Shown here: positions 10,490 to 20,879 of the stretch, piece by piece | Layout of the letters: the number at the start of each line of letters is the position of its first letter | How positions within the stretch are numbered: the stretch's first letter is position 1 | Assembly (NCBI RefSeq): GCF_026745355.1 | Contig: NC_079202.1 | Coordinates: forward strand, 7,517,129 to 7,581,128 | DNA from: Beta vulgaris subsp. vulgaris | Taxonomy: Eukaryota > Streptophyta > Magnoliopsida > Caryophyllales > Amaranthaceae | Direction: 5' to 3' | DNA: 64,000 nucleotides | The notes under the pieces: generated by a model | Database searches by the model: none | The model's input: only the letters and a program-made list of their open reading frames with translations | Told to the model about the DNA's origin: nothing | Made by a program: the position numbers and the translations under genes

Positions 10490-12480
10490 CTACCTTCTGG
10501 TTGTGTAGGATTCCGAACTTTATCCTTCAAAGTTCCCATATATCTCTAAAAAAAATAGCACCACCTCAAAAATACTGGACCACACAGCTTAATTTCTCGA
10601 ACTAGATGGACAATGAGATGGATCATAATTTCAAAGAATGCGCGGGGGGGGGGGAATACATCTCAAATTTGTATAGAGTTTCAACTACTCTGGCCTGCAA
10701 GGAATCGAGGGTCGACGGTTCTAGGACTTTGCTGCATATTGTATGAAAAAATGAACACAGTTCTGTAATGGTGTGCCTCACATGCTTTGGAAGTATCCCA
10801 CGAATTGCAATTGGTAAGAATACTTGCATCATGACATGACAATCGTGCGATTTCATACTCGATAACTTCAACTCACCATTTAAAGTAACAAAGCGCTTCA
10901 TATTCGATGAGTATCCAGTTGGGACCTTAATGCCATACAATGACTCGCAAAAAATCCGTTTCTCTGCACACGACATCGTATAGCAAGCTGGTGGCAAATA
11001 ATTCTTCTCCGAATTCTCCACCTTCTTTTTACTTTTCTGAGTTTCATCATCAACCCTTTCCTCCATATTTCTTCTTCCTTCCGTCCCTTTTCTGAGCCCA
11101 CAACTCTGGTCGAAGCCCCTGTTTTTCCAAGTAAAGTCGTGACGCCTTAACATCTTTTGTCTTGCCCGAAATATTCATAAGTGTCACGAGAATAGCTTCA
11201 CAAACATTCTTCTCTATGTGCAGAACATCCAAACAATGTCTAACCTTTAGATCTTTCCAATATGGGAATTTCCAAAAAATGGACTACCTTTTCCATAATC
11301 CTGTAGGTCGATCAACCTCACTAGCAGGTTTACCAAAGATTGTTTCAATGCCCTTCACCTGATTATAAACTTCAGTACCAGTTAATGGTCTATGAGCAAC
11401 TTCTTCTTCAACGTCCCATCGAATGCCTTCTTCTTAAACCGATAGGGAGGTCGCGGCTGAGGAGCCTTCGTGTGCGATATACACATGTTTGCAGCCCTTA
11501 AGGTGTGTAGATTTCATGTCATCTAAACAAATACCCAGATAAGTTCCCATAAGCTGGATAATCGTTCATAGTACAAAAAAGCATGGCACGCAGAGTGAAC
11601 TTCTCATTAGCATACGCATCAAATACTAACACTCCTTCGTTCCACATCTTCTGTAAATCTTCAACAAGCGGCTGCAGGTATACATCTATGTCATTTCCAG
11701 GTTTTTTGGGCCCCGATATAAGAAGCGACAGCATCATGTACTTGCGTTTCATGCACAACCAAGGAGGCAAGTTATAAACCACTAAAACTACTGGCCATGT
11801 ACTATACTGCGAACTGAGATTGCCAAAAGGGTTCATGCCATCCGTACATAATCCAAGCCTCAGATTCCTATCCTCATTACCAAATGACTTATGCACCCTG
11901 TTGATAGTTTTCCACTCAGGCGAATCAGCCGGATGCTTGAGCAGATTCCTACGATCTGCATGCCACCTCAAATTCTTCGCATCTCCTTTAATTGAGAACA
12001 TGCGCTTAAATCTAGGTATTATGGGTAGATACCACAACACCTTAGCTGGTGGTCCTTCACTACCTCCAACTCCTTCATGTTTGTACCTCGACAATCCACA
12101 ACGTGGACACTCATGTAAATGCTCATACTCATTACGATAAAGCACACAATCATTAGGACAAGCATGTATCCGCTCGTACTCTAAACCGAAAGGACACATC
12201 AGCTTCTTCGCATAATAGTACGACTTTGGAGTTCATTTCCATTAGGGAGCATATCAGCTAAAACTTCCAACAACGATGTGAAACTAGAGTCCTCCAACCA
12301 GCGTTCGACTTAATGTTGAACAGTGTTACCACCGCGGAAAGTTTGGTGTACTTGTACAACCTGGATACAACGGCTTTTCAGCAGCCTGAGACATAGACTC
12401 AAAAATACGAGGTCGTCTACACGACTGATCTTCAACCTCGTGTATCATCTCGTCTACTCGATCCCTATCGTCATCTCCAA
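10490..12480 (-). pseudogene. TNP2-like CACTA transposase, main part
   Basis: Three blocks are recognised on the minus strand. 12400-11519 has LYPGCT, then HACPNDCVLYRNE and CPRCGLSRYK, then NPFGNLSSQYSTWPVVLV, NLPPWLCMK and GNDIDVYLQPLVEDL: the Transposase_21 region. About 11260-11050 has MDVLHIEKNVCEAI. 11153-10623 has LNGELKLSSMKSHDCHVMMQ and LCSFFHTICSKVL, the DUF4218 region. The frame changes several times, including at a run of G at 10642-10652. The usual Cys-rich segment after YPAYGNLSGY seems deleted. Upstream the gene is cut by the LINE. The protein would bind TIRs and cut DNA. Confidence 0.88.
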
Positions 12481-12496
12481 ACTCATCATCCAAATT

Positions 12497-14510
12497 TTTT
12501 TTTTGGCAATTCAAAGTTGTTATTGAAAACCAAAAAAAACCGATTACAACCACCAAATCATCAGATCAAGTTCCCAAAGAGGGAAAAGCCCCTGCAAAGG
12601 AAGAGACCCCAACACTAGTACTACCCAACAAGCTGAGCAGACTTATACAATAAGAAGCCTTCTAACATCATCATTACACCTACAAGCAACATTGAATATA
12701 ATCTGTTTACAAAGGCTAAGGACATCAACTTTCACACCAGTAAACAGCAAGCTATTTCTATAAGTCCATAGCTTATAAAGTGTCTCAGTGAAGAACATGG
12801 TGTAGAGCTGATTTTGAGGTGACTTGCTGTGACTCTTGTTAGCCACCAACTGAACTTCATTATCAAAGCTTCTGTTATGATAAACAATGCCAAGCTGCGC
12901 ACATCTTCCATACTGCTTTGGCAATATTGCATTCAAAGAATAGGTGATTTCTAGTTTCTGTAATGCTCTCACAGAAGACACAAAGATTGTCTGGTATGAT
13001 TCCCCAAGAATGGAGCCTGTTCTTTGTAGCTAGTTTATCATGTAATGCTAACCAAGTAATAAAGATAGCTTTAGGGCTGGCTCCATTATTACATATGATT
13101 CTCCTCCACTGAACTTTGACATGATCTCCCTGCATACTTCTGTAAAGCTGTTTAATAGAAAAATGGTCACTAGAAAGCATCTGCTGCACATTGTAGTCCT
13201 GGAATAGATCCCTGCTATTTAAGATTTTCTTAAGAGACCATGATAATCTCTGAGGGATAGCCATATCATTCACCTGATTTCTCTTTATATAGTAGACATG
13301 GATCCATTTGATCCAAAGTCTATCTTGTTTTTGACTTACAGCCCAGTAATGTTTGGCTATAGCTGCTTTATTCCACAACAGCATATCTTTGATATTCCAA
13401 CCTCCATACACTTTCTGTAGACAAATGGTATCCCAGGCCACTGGGGCTTTCCTTGAAGCAGAATCACAGCCAGTCCATAAGAAGGTTCTACAAATTCTTT
13501 GCACTTCCCTGATGACCTTCTTAGGTAGGACAAAAATTTGACACCAGTAAAGTTGGAAACCTTGGAGCACAGACTGAACAAGGACCAGCCTAGCAACATA
13601 GCTGAGTTTCTTGACAGCCCAAGAATGCACCCTACTAGTTGTTTTTTCAATAAGACTTTTACATTCAGCATAAAAGAGTTTCCTAGTGGTGAGGGGAACT
13701 CCAAGATACCTGAATGGAAAGGTACCAAATGGAATTTTCACAATCAGCTGTAAGGTAGCCTTTTCATCATCATTTACACCTGCTATGTAAATGTTGCTCT
13801 TGTCCAAGTTAGCTTCAAGACCAGAAGCACAAGAAAATTTATTGAAAGCATCAAAGAGTAGCTGAACAGAGCTAGCATCTGCTCTAGCAAACATCAAAAG
13901 GTCGTCAGCAAACATGAGATGAGTAATTCCAATCCTTTCACATCTAGGGTGGAAGTTAAAGTTATGTATGTGTTTGAGGCTCCCCAATGATCTAGATAAA
14001 TACTCCATTCCTAGAGCAAAAAGAAAGGGGGACATAGGGTCACCTTGTCTGAGTCCTTTCTTAGCCTTAAAAGGCTTACTAGGGACACCATTCACAACAA
14101 GTGAATATGAAACAGTGGTTACACAAGCCATGATCCAGTTTAGAAATTTAGTAGGGAACCCCAATTCAGCCATGACAGTAGCAAGGAAAGACCACTCAAT
14201 GGAGTCATAAGCTTTTTTTAAATCCACTTTCACCATACACTTAGGAGAGATATGCTTAGTTGTATAGCCTTTGATCAATTCAGTAGCAAGCAGTATGTTA
14301 TCAGAGATATTTCTCCCAGGCATGAACCCAGACTGAGCCAATCAACCACTTCACCAATCATATCATGCATCCTACTAGTTAAAATTTTTGCAATAATTTT
14401 ATAGAGGACAGTGCAGCATGCTATGGGCCTGAACTCTTTCACATAAGAAGGGCTAGCCACTTTTGGGATCAAAGTAACAAGAGTGCAATTGATGGAAGGG
14501 ATAAGAATAC
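12497..14510 (-). mobile_element. 5'-truncated LINE (plant L1-type) nested in TNP2
   Basis: It is oriented minus, with a short A-tail (T run at 12497-12504) and a 17-bp target duplication AACTCATCATCCAAATT at 12480-12496 and 14511-14527. Only the end of the second ORF remains, starting inside the reverse transcriptase. Truncation at the 5' end is the usual outcome of target-primed reverse transcription. The insertion interrupts the TNP2 gene after its acidic region. Confidence 0.96.
12643..14500 (-). pseudogene. LINE reverse transcriptase and zf-RVT region
   Basis: 14500-14350 encodes the start of the RT (LVTLIPKV, FRPIACCTVLYKIIAKIL). After a frameshift, 14341-12875 continues with GFMPGRNISDNILLA, VDLKKAYDSIEW, GLRQGDPMSPFLFAL and the catalytic FADDLLMF box. 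Then come a thumb-like region and the zinc-containing zf-RVT end (CVFCESITETRNHLFFEC). Another frame (12981-12643) holds the C-terminal end with KLWTYRNSLLF. The endonuclease domain and first ORF are absent because of truncation. Two frameshifts make it inactive. Confidence 0.93.
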
Positions 14511-14527
14511 AACTCATCATCCAAATT

Positions 14528-14839
14528 CTCATCCCCTAACTCATCATCCTTCTTTTCTTCACATACATCATTCTTTACTCTAGAGCTTCCTATATACCTC
14601 CCCTACTCACCATGCCAAACCCATACGTGGTATTGAGGCCTAAATCCAAGGCGAAAGACATGCTCCCTAACCACATGTATACTACTAACCTTGCTCACAT
14701 TTCTACAATCGACACAAGGACAATAAAAGTCGACTGCTCCTAAGGATGTTTGATATTCTAATGCAATTGTACAGAATTCCGAGACCCCTTTCACAAACTC
14801 AATTGATTCACGACTACCATACATCCAAGTACGATCCAT
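14528..14839 (-). pseudogene. TNP2-like transposase, N-terminal exon
   Basis: On the minus strand, MDRTWMYGSRESIEFVKGV is followed by FYCPCVDCRN and ends near YHVWVWHG, which is followed by GTGAGTAG, a splice donor. This is the Transpos_assoc domain found at the N-terminus of TNP2 proteins. Sequence toward 14528 continues as the acidic exon that is then cut by the LINE. I prefer the Met at 14839 because it begins the conserved W-M-x-x-R motif. Confidence 0.8.
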
Positions 14840-14857
14840 CTCATTCAAGAATATCAC

Positions 14858-15415
14858 CTATAATAATTAAACACAACCATTCATTATAATGCATCAATCA
14901 TTATTAAAGTACATACACTCACATATTTAAATCACATATTTAAATCACACACGTATAGAGCAAGCTAAGATAGTGACATGTTCAATTGTATGCATGCAGT
15001 CGAAGGTCCTTATCACTCTAAGCTAACCCATCCTTGGATGTCTAATCTCACTAGTGAATATATGCCAACTTTTCAATTCTAAGGAAAATCTGGCAGCATT
15101 TCCCTACAGTTCTCCAAGTACACAATGTAGATAATTGCTTATCTACATATGTACCCAGAGAACAATGTAGAGAAACGATAAGCCAAGAATTTCCTGAGAA
15201 TTGAAATGAAGACACACATTCACCACCTAAGTGAGATCAAACGTCCAAAAACAGTCTCAAACTGGGGACTATTCAAGACTTAATCCTAATGAGTAAGTCT
15301 TGAATGGGTATCTAGGCATATGATGATGATTCAAACAAGTTGTAGATTTCATAGCTAAATTACATTGCGTTTTCATACAATCTCATATCAAGAAACACAA
15401 ATAAATCTACCTCCA
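14858..15415. other. Noncoding stretch upstream of TNP2 with a long imperfect hairpin
   Basis: No ORF is seen. 15068-15215 folds as an imperfect inverted repeat with arms of about 65 bases: TTTCAATTCTAAGGAAA pairs with TTTCCTGAGAATTGAAA, and ATGTAGATAA pairs with TTATCTACAT. A second imperfect pair, CAAGACTTAATCC and GTAAGTCTTG, lies near 15275-15303. Confidence 0.55.
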
Positions 15416-15715
15416 CAACCCTGCCCCGCCCCCGCCAACCCTCCCCCACCCCCTGCCAGCCCTTACTCACCCCCTGCCCATCATCCCCAGCCCTCCCCCA
15501 CCCCTGCACAGCATCCCTAGCCCTCCCCTACCCCTTGCCAGCCCTCCCCACCCATTGCCAGCCCTCCCCACCCTTTGTCCAGCCTCCCCAACCCTCCCCC
15601 CCCCTGCCGCCATCCCCCATGCCTGCCAGCTCTCCCCATCCTTGCCAGCCCTCCCCCACCACCTGCCCAACACCCCCAACCACCCTCCCTCAGCCCTCCC
15701 CCACCCAACCACCCA
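15416..15715. repeat. C-rich minisatellite near the right end of CACTA element 1
   Basis: Imperfect repeats of CCAGCCCTCCCCCACCCCTTG. In composition and unit type it mirrors the tract at 8325-8743 near the left end. The open frames on either strand reflect composition and are not called as genes. Confidence 0.85.
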
Positions 15716-15779
15716 AACAATCACTCTTTGAGCAAATACAAGCACATTTAACAACAAAAAATAGAAGTTTCCATCAAAT

Positions 15780-16135
15780 TAAACAAAAATTAAAGAAATG
15801 CAAAAGAGGAGAGATAATGAGAGAGGATTTTCCGCGAAAGAGAGTGAGAGAAGTGATGCTCCACAATAACTCGTAGTGGAGGAGAGGAGAGAAGAGAAGG
15901 TGGTGCAGCTGCGTGGTGGTGGCGTCAATGCAGTGGAGGAGAGAATGAGTTATACTTGTGGCGTTAATGCAGTGAACGGAGGAGAGAATGAACCAATGGC
16001 GTCAATGCAGTTGGTGCATCGTCGTGGCGGTGGCGCGCTGGTGGCGCTGGCGGAGTTAGGGTTCGCGCAGTGGACGAAGGTGGTGGGTGGTGGGACCCTT
16101 TCTCGCTCGTTAAAATTTTTCTAAGGGAGGGAAAG
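15780..16135 (-). promoter_or_regulatory. Possible promoter/5' leader region of CACTA element 1
   Basis: It lies between the right subterminal array and the TNP2 start, the place where En/Spm promoters are found. It holds three copies of GGCGTCAATGCAGT-like sequence followed by GGAGGAGAGAATGA (15922, 15960, 16000). No TATA box was assigned. The regulatory role is inferred from position. Confidence 0.35.
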
Positions 16136-16193
16136 GATGAATTGTGCTTGGGTATACTGTACATGCACGCAATTAGAATAAAAAAAATGATAA

Positions 16194-16545
16194 GGAAGGG
16201 TTGCGCTTGTCCAAAAAACGCAGCCCTTCATAACAGAAGGGCTGTGTTTTTTTGGACAAGCGCAACCCTTCACAAAAAAGGGTTGCGCTTGTCTAAAAAA
16301 CGCAGCCCTTCTTACAACTAGAAGGGCTGCGTTTTTTTGTCAAGCGCAACCCTTCACTATAAAGGGCTGACGCAACCCTTCTAACTGTAAGAAGGGCTGC
16401 GTTTTTTAGACAAGCGCAACCCTTTATCTAAAGGGCTGCGCTTTTCTTTGAAAACGCAGCCCTACTGTAAAGAAGGGCTGCGTTTTATTTAAAACCGCAG
16501 CCCTACAATAAAGAAGGGCTGCGTTTTGAAGAATACACAACCCTT
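16194..16545. repeat. Right subterminal repeat array of CACTA element 1
   Basis: More than fifteen copies of GAAGGGCTGCGTTTT and its complement, plus the variant AAGCGCAACCCTT, lie in both orientations. These match the left array and support the element boundaries. Confidence 0.92.
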
Positions 16546-16564
16546 CCTTTTTTTTCCCCTAGTG

Positions 16565-18021
16565 ATCCTTTCCCTCAATTGGTTTTATTTTGAGTCTATA
16601 ACAGAAGTTGAAGTGGTCCTTCATGGAATGACCCAATACATCTTCACCACCTGCTTCTGTACTCATGTATTTGAATGAATCTATCGGTCTCAGTCCACAC
16701 TCTTGCATAGCTTGTATGGTTTATTTCTTTGGATCACTCATCTGACGCTCAGATCTATGAAGATAATTTAGTAGTTCTCTTGTAAGTGGATGATTGTGTT
16801 TTATAACATGCTGCACAATTTCATAGTGTCTTTCATGGTTCTCCTTGCTCTAATTAGAGCAGGACATTCAGTTCTTGTGATCATAACTATTCTTGTCCTC
16901 TGTTTCTTTAAATTGCTATCTTGTATCATTATATCTGTATTATCCTCTTCATGTTTTTCTTTGCTTTTGGTATTTCTTTTCCCTTGAGCAGAGCAGAATA
17001 GTAATTTTGATGCACAACTGATGTCCCTTCTTTTTTCTGTTTTTGGATTTTCTGACACTGAATCCTACTATGGCAGCATACTGACAATATAGCTTATGTA
17101 TATCATCCAATGTTGGTCTTACTTGACCAAGTAAAACTCTTTCAATTTTATGTTTATTTAGTGATTGTTCAGTTGTACCTATTATAAAAGAATGAAGATA
17201 TTTTTGTCACTTTTATTATAGTGTATGTATATATGATAGTGTATCTATTTATGATATAGTGTATGGGTGTGTGATATAGTGTATTTGTGAATTTTAGTCC
17301 ATTTTTGTGTTTCATAGTACGCAATATTTTTGTTATATTCTATAGTGTATTTCTGTGTGGTATAGTGTATCTATTTATGATATAGTGTATTTATGTATGA
17401 TATAATGTATGTTTCTGTCATGGGTTAACCTAAATATTTTCTATATCTGCTAGTGTGTTCCTATCTGATATAGTACAGTGTACCTATTTATGATATAGTG
17501 TACCTATTTACGATATAGTGTATGTACGTGACAGTGTATTTGATGTAGTGTATCTATTTATGATATAGTATATGTATGTGATAGTGTATCTATTTATGAT
17601 ATAGTATACGTATGTGATAGTGTAACTATTTACCTGGAATGATAGCTGAATTAGATCATCAATTGATACTATAGCATATTGCCCATCAACTTGATTTTCT
17701 AGCTCATCATGAAACAGAACTGCATTATCTACATAAAATTATAGTGTTAGTGTTTTGCTTAATGAAACAAATGAAATTATTGACTTCGATGCTGTTACCT
17801 TCAAAACTTGGTGTATTATTGAGATCTATTACGAGTGGATCTTGATGCTCATTTTGGATTGAATTGTGATGTTGTTCGTCGCCGAGTGCTTCAATGCTCG
17901 GATTTAGGTCGTCTATATTACATGCTACAATACTCTGATTCAGATCTATTTGATCAATTAAACCCGAATTTTCCATGAATTTGTCGTAGTTGTTCAATTG
18001 AATAGGAAATTGTCGAAGCAT
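16565..18021 (-). pseudogene. FAR1/FHY3-type gene, 5' half (N-terminus and DNA-binding domain)
   Basis: Three exons are seen on the minus strand. Exon 1 (18021-17799) starts at MLRQFPIQ, with an alternative Met at 17976, and is rich in D, N and E; it ends at a GTAAC donor. Exon 2 (17728-17634) encodes AVLFHDELENQVDGQYAIVS. Exon 3 (from 17178) encodes PTLDDIHKLYCQYAAIVGFSV, the opening of the FAR1 zinc-binding DNA-binding domain, then Lys/Arg-rich sequence with RTECPALIRARR and RPIDSFKYMSTEAGGEDVLG. GT-AG borders are visible. Frame changes occur in exon 3. CACTA element 1 separates this half from the transposase core at 7992. Confidence 0.8.
17181..17633. repeat. TATAGTG minisatellite forming an intron
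   Basis: The intron between FAR1-type exons 2 and 3 is almost wholly made of TATAGTGTATCTATTTATGA-type repeats. They are the same family as at 5270-5548 and 6275-6640. Confidence 0.85.
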
Positions 18022-18199
18022 CAATTTTCGAATCAATTTAGTTTGCAGAAATAATTTGAATGAAGAGAGAATAATTTGCAAAAATTTTATAGCGATAGAA
18101 TCTTTAATTTTTGAAAATATTGAAGAGAGAGAAAATCGCGCATTTTTGGAAAGTGAAGTGAGTACTTTGTACCGGATCACGTGCCAGGGACTGGTCCAC

Positions 18200-19112
18200 A
18201 TTATTTTTAATGTGAACCGGGTCCATACAAGATTGATTGAATTTTTTGTTACCTCATACTTAACACTTGGGCCCATCACTTATACTTTTTAATCCCAACC
18301 CACCTTATATCATTAAACAAAATATCCCACTATCTCCGATCTCATCTACTTTCCCATTACCATAACAATTAATAGCCTAACAACATTCTCCCTAAACTCT
18401 CTTCCCCGATTAAGTGCTCAAATTAATGTAGGAGGATAGGAGTAAATCATTGTTAGCGTACTTTGCTAGTGAACCCTCCGTTTCTCCTCCACCACCTATT
18501 TCTATCTCTCTTATCCTAACTTAAAGAACCCATCTTACTTCTTCACCTACATCAATTCCTCTACGACTCTACCGTTACCAGTGCTCTCACTCTCCCACGA
18601 CCAAAAACCAGGAAGATCTGTTTTTTTTTTCTTATCCTTATTCCTTAATCGTCTTTGACCAATGCATTAGAGATTTAGAGCTTAATTTCGGTCATTTGGT
18701 GGTTACAACAAATTTTCAGTAGCTGTAAGTTACATGCTTCACTTTGAAAGTTTTCCCCATTTTTCTAGGTTCGATTTTCCAATTCGTAAATAATGTAAGG
18801 TCATTGGCATATTAGTAAAAGAGAGCTTCAATGACAACTCGCTGAACAGAAAGTTCCATCATTTGTATAGACTATTATTTCTGCCAGGTTGCCAAAAGGG
18901 GTGCATATAACCACCACCACCCCCCGTAATCCATTTTTTTTCTTTACTCCCCCATCGCCCTGCCATTTTCCTAGTAAGTTGAGGTCAAATGACCAAATAA
19001 AAAATGTACTAGATAGCTAGCTTGATTCGAAATGGGAAAGAAGCGTAAAAGTTGAACAAAAGAAAAAAGATTTAGGAGTGAATGCTACACAGTTACACAC
19101 TTTTTTTTCTTA
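18200..19112. other. Stretch upstream of the FAR1-type gene, no gene recognised
   Basis: It includes a small hairpin at about 18190-18230 (GTCCACATT pairing with AATGTGAAC). A pyrimidine-rich part at about 18480-18660 resembles an untranslated leader. Neither strand holds an ORF with a recognisable domain. Confidence 0.4.
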
Positions 19113-19120
19113 ATCACAAT

Positions 19121-19776
19121 TAGGGGTGTTCATGGGTTGTTAATCGTCCCGAAACAATATTTTGATTCGGTAACCGGAAGTTTCGATACACTCTTTTTGC
19201 GAACCGTAACCGTAACCGTTTAGACCAGTTACCGCCTAAATGGTTAACCGTTTTTTTGGTACGGTTTTTCGGTTAACCATTAACCGTTGTTTAAGTTATA
19301 CTATTGTGTTTTACTTATCGTACATATATATTTTCAATTTTTTCGTGCATAGATTATAATATTATATGTACTCTAATATAAAATGTTATTATAAGGTGGA
19401 TAATAAATCAATTGGAAAACATAACTAACACTAAGAATTTACTTAATTTCCTAATTACATTGTTTATATTAGTATTAGAGTTTCAAATAATTAAATACTT
19501 CCTGTAATTGTTGTAACTTAGCAAAAAATATTAGAATCAACGTAATTGTTTGAAAATGTTTCACAACAATTAAATAGAGAAATAAATATTTCGGTATTTC
19601 AGTTAACCGTTCACTCAAAAATCATAACCGTAACCGTACCTTTTAACCGCTAATTTTATCGGTTCGGTAACCGTACCGTTCAAACTTTTTTTGTCGGTAC
19701 GGTAACCACCCATTTAGACCGATTTTTCGGTATTTCGGTACGGTATTTTGGTTTTGGTTTTTTATGAACACCCCTA
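19121..19776. mobile_element. Complete hAT-type MITE with 8-bp TSD
   Basis: The termini are TAGGGGTGTTCATGG and its complement ATGAACACCCCTA. The 8-bp duplication ATCACAAT flanks it (19113-19120 and 19777-19784). The interior is noncoding, AT-rich in the middle, and rich in GGTTAACCG and CGGTAACCG motifs near both ends. The same family is seen truncated at 592-911. Confidence 0.95.
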
Positions 19777-20233
19777 ATCACAATGGCACAAAAAGATGGC
19801 CTATATGATGTGGAGCATCGTTTATGTTAGAGATTAATCAAGAAAATTCTAAATGTTTGATGAAAAATGTGAGAAAAATATCTAATATGTATCTAGAATT
19901 ATCTTGTGAAAAATCTAAGATATTTGTACTGGAAAGAAAAATCTAGAAGTTATGATACAACTGTTGGGTATATCGCGTGATATGAAGCTCATGGAGGTGT
20001 ATGGGTGTGGAGATGAGGTTGCGTATAAGGAAAATGTCACTTGGGACATAAGGGTGACTTTGGATGCACATATATTTCAATCTATAAATCATTTTGAGGT
20101 GATTCAAATTGCAGGTGATATCTTGTTCCGAGAGCTTTCCAACGATAGGTCATATGTCGAAATCCGGTGAGAAACGAGAAAGTTATGACTGTTTTACGAA
20201 GAACTGACGAAACTGTTTCGTCTCGCCCGGTCA

Positions 20234-20495
20234 GGTGCGCCCGCACCAAACAGCGGTGTGCCCGCACCAAATAGTGGTGCGCCCGCAACAAACAGTGGTG
20301 CGCTCGCACCAAACAGTGGTGCGCCCGCACATCTTCTACGGAGGATTTTTCACACATTGAGGCAGAAGACTCAGGTGCGCCCGCACCTGAGGTCTGGTGC
20401 GCCCGCACCTGAGGTCTGGTGCGCCCGCACCTGAGGTCTGGTGCGCCCACACCAAATACTGGTGCGCCCGCACCAGGTGCTGGTGCGCCCGCACC
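20234..20495. promoter_or_regulatory. Array of 11 GC-rich palindromes in the copia 5' LTR
   Basis: Eleven copies of GGTGCGCCCGCACC (arms GGTGCG and CGCACC around CC), four of them with one change, are spaced about 21 bp, with a gap at 20330-20370. The array ends about 45 bp upstream of the TATA box. Tandem palindromes at this place look like binding sites for a dimeric protein; that role is inferred. Confidence 0.85.
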
Positions 20496-20538
20496 TATCG
20501 AGAACGCGTTTTTTTTTTCCGGTTTTCTTTAGTTTGGG

Positions 20539-20546
20539 TATAAATA
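20539..20546 (+). promoter_or_regulatory. TATA box of the copia 5' LTR
   Basis: TATAAATA follows the palindrome array. The same box is in the 3' LTR at 23178-23185. It is the likely pol II promoter core of the element. Confidence 0.8.
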
Positions 20547-20802
20547 GGTGCCCTAATTGCGTCATTAATGTATTCTTCATGTTTAAGCACAGATTTGAGA
20601 GAGAAAAAGCTTTAGAGAGAGTTCTTGAGTGCTTTTGTAATCTTTCTTGAATATTCATCGATTCCTAGTGCATATTCGTGGTTTTTCTCCCAGTTCTTGG
20701 GTTTCCACGAAAAAGTTCTGGTGTGTTCTTTCCTGCTTTCTTATTTGATATTCTATTATTGTTTGCTATTATTTCTAGATTGATAGTCAATAGAACTTAC
20801 AA

Positions 20803-20817
20803 GTGGTATCAAGAGCT
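20803..20817 (+). other. Primer binding site (tRNA-iMet type, one extra base)
   Basis: GTGGTATCAAGAGC just after the 5' LTR matches the plant copia primer site TGGTATCAGAGC apart from one inserted A. Confidence 0.8.
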
Positions 20818-20879
20818 AGGTTTAATTATTGTCTAGATTTAGAATAATTAACAATAGAGGATTCAAAGATTAGAATTGA

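Larger units (their letters stand above)
7993..16564 (-). mobile_element. CACTA (En/Spm) transposon, 8.57 kb, inserted in the FAR1-type gene
   Basis: The terminal inverted repeats begin CACTAGTGGAAAAATAAGG (left) and, read inward from the right, CACTAGGGGAAAAAAAAGG. The flanking 3-bp duplication is ATC (7990-7992 and 16565-16567). Subterminal arrays of short direct and inverted repeats lie at both ends. The interior has a TNP2-type transposase gene on the minus strand, C-rich minisatellites near both ends, a 160-bp tandem repeat, a nested LINE and a nested hAT MITE. No TnpA-like gene was recognised, and TNP2 is broken, so this copy should not be autonomous. Confidence 0.96.
19962..20801 (+). 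repeat. Copia 5' LTR (840 bp)
   Basis: It starts TGTTGGG and ends TTACA. It includes GAGCTTTCCAACGATAGG (20136), AAAGTTATGAC (20180), a palindrome array (20234-20495) and a TATA box (20539). It is about 150 bp longer than the 3' LTR because of seven extra palindrome units. Confidence 0.93.
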
